Shown here in pieces: positions 62,463 through 64,000 of a stretch of 64,000 nt of DNA. The first letter of the stretch is position 1, and each line of letters opens with the position of its first letter. The DNA comes from Pachyseris speciosa (Eukaryota; Cnidaria; Anthozoa; Scleractinia; Pachyseridae). The notes below the pieces were generated by a model. The model had not been told where the DNA came from and did no database searches. It saw only the letters and a list, made by a program, of their open reading frames with translations. Both the position numbers and the translations under genes were made by a program. The stretch lies in contig JAEMWC010000004.1 of NCBI GenBank assembly GCA_016490735.1, forward strand, positions 1,657,501 to 1,721,500, in the 5' to 3' direction.

Positions 62463-63960
62463 CGACTTCGTCCACAGGAAAGCACTTTACAAAAATTAAC
62501 AGTAAATAAAAGGAAAAATGTCCACTACCTTTCATTTGAATTTCGAAAGTTTAGAATTTTATTCTACAGAGTGAAAAGTTTAAACCACCTTGCATAGTAG
62601 CACAGGAAATGCTACTCATTAGCTTTCATTTGAATGTACAAACACGAGGATTCTATCTCGCACAGAAAGCTCAAAAGTCAAAACCACCTTATAGAGCCTA
62701 ATGAATGTACAGCATCAAACGTTGGAGCCACCTTGTACAACATAAAAAGCGCTGCGCCGGGTATTGTAGGAAATAACTGCTTACAATAATAGCTTTTCTT
62801 CTGAGTGGTGCACATTTAAGCACTTTTTTTCTACCATTACCAAACTCAAAGACCGTAACGGCGGTGAGACTTTCAAGTTCCGAATAAAGCGAATGATCCG
62901 GTTCTAAAGAAGAATTTTTTCATCCGATATCATCTTTTTCGAAGTGCAGGCCGGTTAATACAAACGTTCTTAAAGATCGATGCTTTGTCGCTTTTTTAGC
63001 ACTAGCTGTACAAAACCACTGAATTCTAACGGAAACTCGTTTCTAAGGAACTAACTAGATATACGTAGTATGATTTTGATGATACTCAGTCGTTTACGCA
63101 GGTCATGTTTCACGACCTCGGTTTGATTTGCTTAAAAAGGAGTTACTTCAACAAAATCTAATTTTACGATGAACTCCTCACCTCTTAACCTCAACGCGAC
63201 TCAGTCGTGGATTATGTTTGTATTACTAGAACGGATAGCACTGTGACTTCAACACGCGCAATGCATTGTGGTTCCGATAACGGATTCATAGTTCTCCTTT
63301 CAAATACAGTGTTTAAATTTCCAAAGAGCTATTTATTTAAGACTACTCTGACCGAGTATTGATTATTGAAAAACGTAGTCATCGTTTCCCGTTACCAGAA
63401 AATCTACTTTTTATGAGGAAGATTGCGGTACAAACTCCTCCAGGCAAGCTAGTGATGCGATTATAGCCATTCCCCTCCCCTTTTGGCCTGGACACCGGCC
63501 TCAGGCTTCTCGCTGACGAAAAAGGAAGGGGACCAGACAAGAATCGGAGAATGGCCAGCACCATCAAGCGAAATCGTACTCAAAGAAGGGAATTTTTAAT
63601 TTTCCCCTTAGTAGCCGATAAAAAGGCAACGATTAGCGGCTCATACACTACCACAAAACGTTTACATTTGTCAGCTCAAAGGCTTGACAACTGAAGATCT
63701 TGATGACAACGTCAGCCACTGAGAACAAAAGCTGCATCCACCCGGTGCTCAGGATATGCTTTTGCTTCGAGCCTTGCGTCATAGTTCAGTTTTATATCAT
63801 TTGCGCCAATTTTTTTTTTTAATCGTCAATTAACACGTTCTACTGTTTCTTAAGATTAAAGATTAAAAGTTCTAGATGTTTACTGTTAGAGAAAGAAAGA
63901 CCCTTCGGCGGTGTACCTACATCATATTGGATATCTTTTTAGGAAGTTATAGACTATCTA
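62463..63960. repeat. Dispersed direct repeat, copy B
   Basis: Second copy of the repeat at 57541-59983, without the two extra stretches of copy A but with about 28 extra bp near 62850 (GACCGTAACGGCGGTGAG). It starts 72 bp after the TTAA that closes the element at 61723-62387. Confidence 0.8.
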
Positions 63961-64000
63961 GTACTGTATATAACATACGATTTTTTTTATATTGTTTTTT

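Overview
The window looks like nuclear DNA of a cnidarian, most likely an anthozoan such as a stony coral. This is an inference from AT-rich sequence, spliced genes with GT-AG introns, (AAT)n-tailed tRNA-derived SINEs and many short inverted-repeat elements (MITEs). There is no bacterial-style gene packing; most of the window is non-coding.

Layout. (1) 1-164, minus strand: the 5' end of a MORN-repeat gene that leaves the window. (2) 900-2200: microsatellites, a SINE and a MITE fragment. (3) 3299-4178, minus: an intronless coiled-coil reading frame broken by three one-base shifts, each in a homopolymer. (4) 9855-16757, plus: a three-exon gene for a SNAG-domain C2H2 zinc-finger protein (401 aa, nine fingers). 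Its short first exon, encoding the repressor motif MPKSFLVKK, lies 4.9 kb upstream of the finger exons and joins them in frame. (5) 16769-48603: a 10.4-11 kb segment repeated three times head to tail. Each unit carries a class A GPCR gene on the minus strand, modelled as a 13-nt first coding exon plus one 7TM exon (378 aa). The array starts about a dozen bases after the zinc-finger stop codon and ends inside a Mutator-type MITE. (6) 49219-49822: two inverted TTAA-flanked fold-back elements forming a ~600 bp palindrome. (7) 50-64 kb: no convincing gene; further TIR elements and a dispersed direct repeat (57.5-60.0 kb and 62.5-64.0 kb).

The most informative observation is the mosaic structure of the GPCR array. 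Units 2 and 3 match each other, against unit 1, over the first ~1.2 kb. Units 1 and 2 match each other, against unit 3, over the rest. This is the product expected when a two-copy array (X-Y) undergoes unequal crossing-over to X-(Y/X)-Y, with the exchange in a ~1.3 kb interval of unit 2. Unit 3 also carries three private transposon insertions (SINE, inverted-repeat MITE, Mutator-type MITE) whose empty sites survive in units 1 and 2. Units 1 and 2 share a 93-bp insertion containing 45 bp copied from ~0.56 kb away.

How the genes relate: the zinc-finger gene (plus) and the first GPCR (minus) converge. The array copied the zinc-finger 3' flank, so units 2 and 3 start with an orphan copy of that 3' flank. 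The predicted products are unrelated in function: a nuclear repressor and surface receptors.
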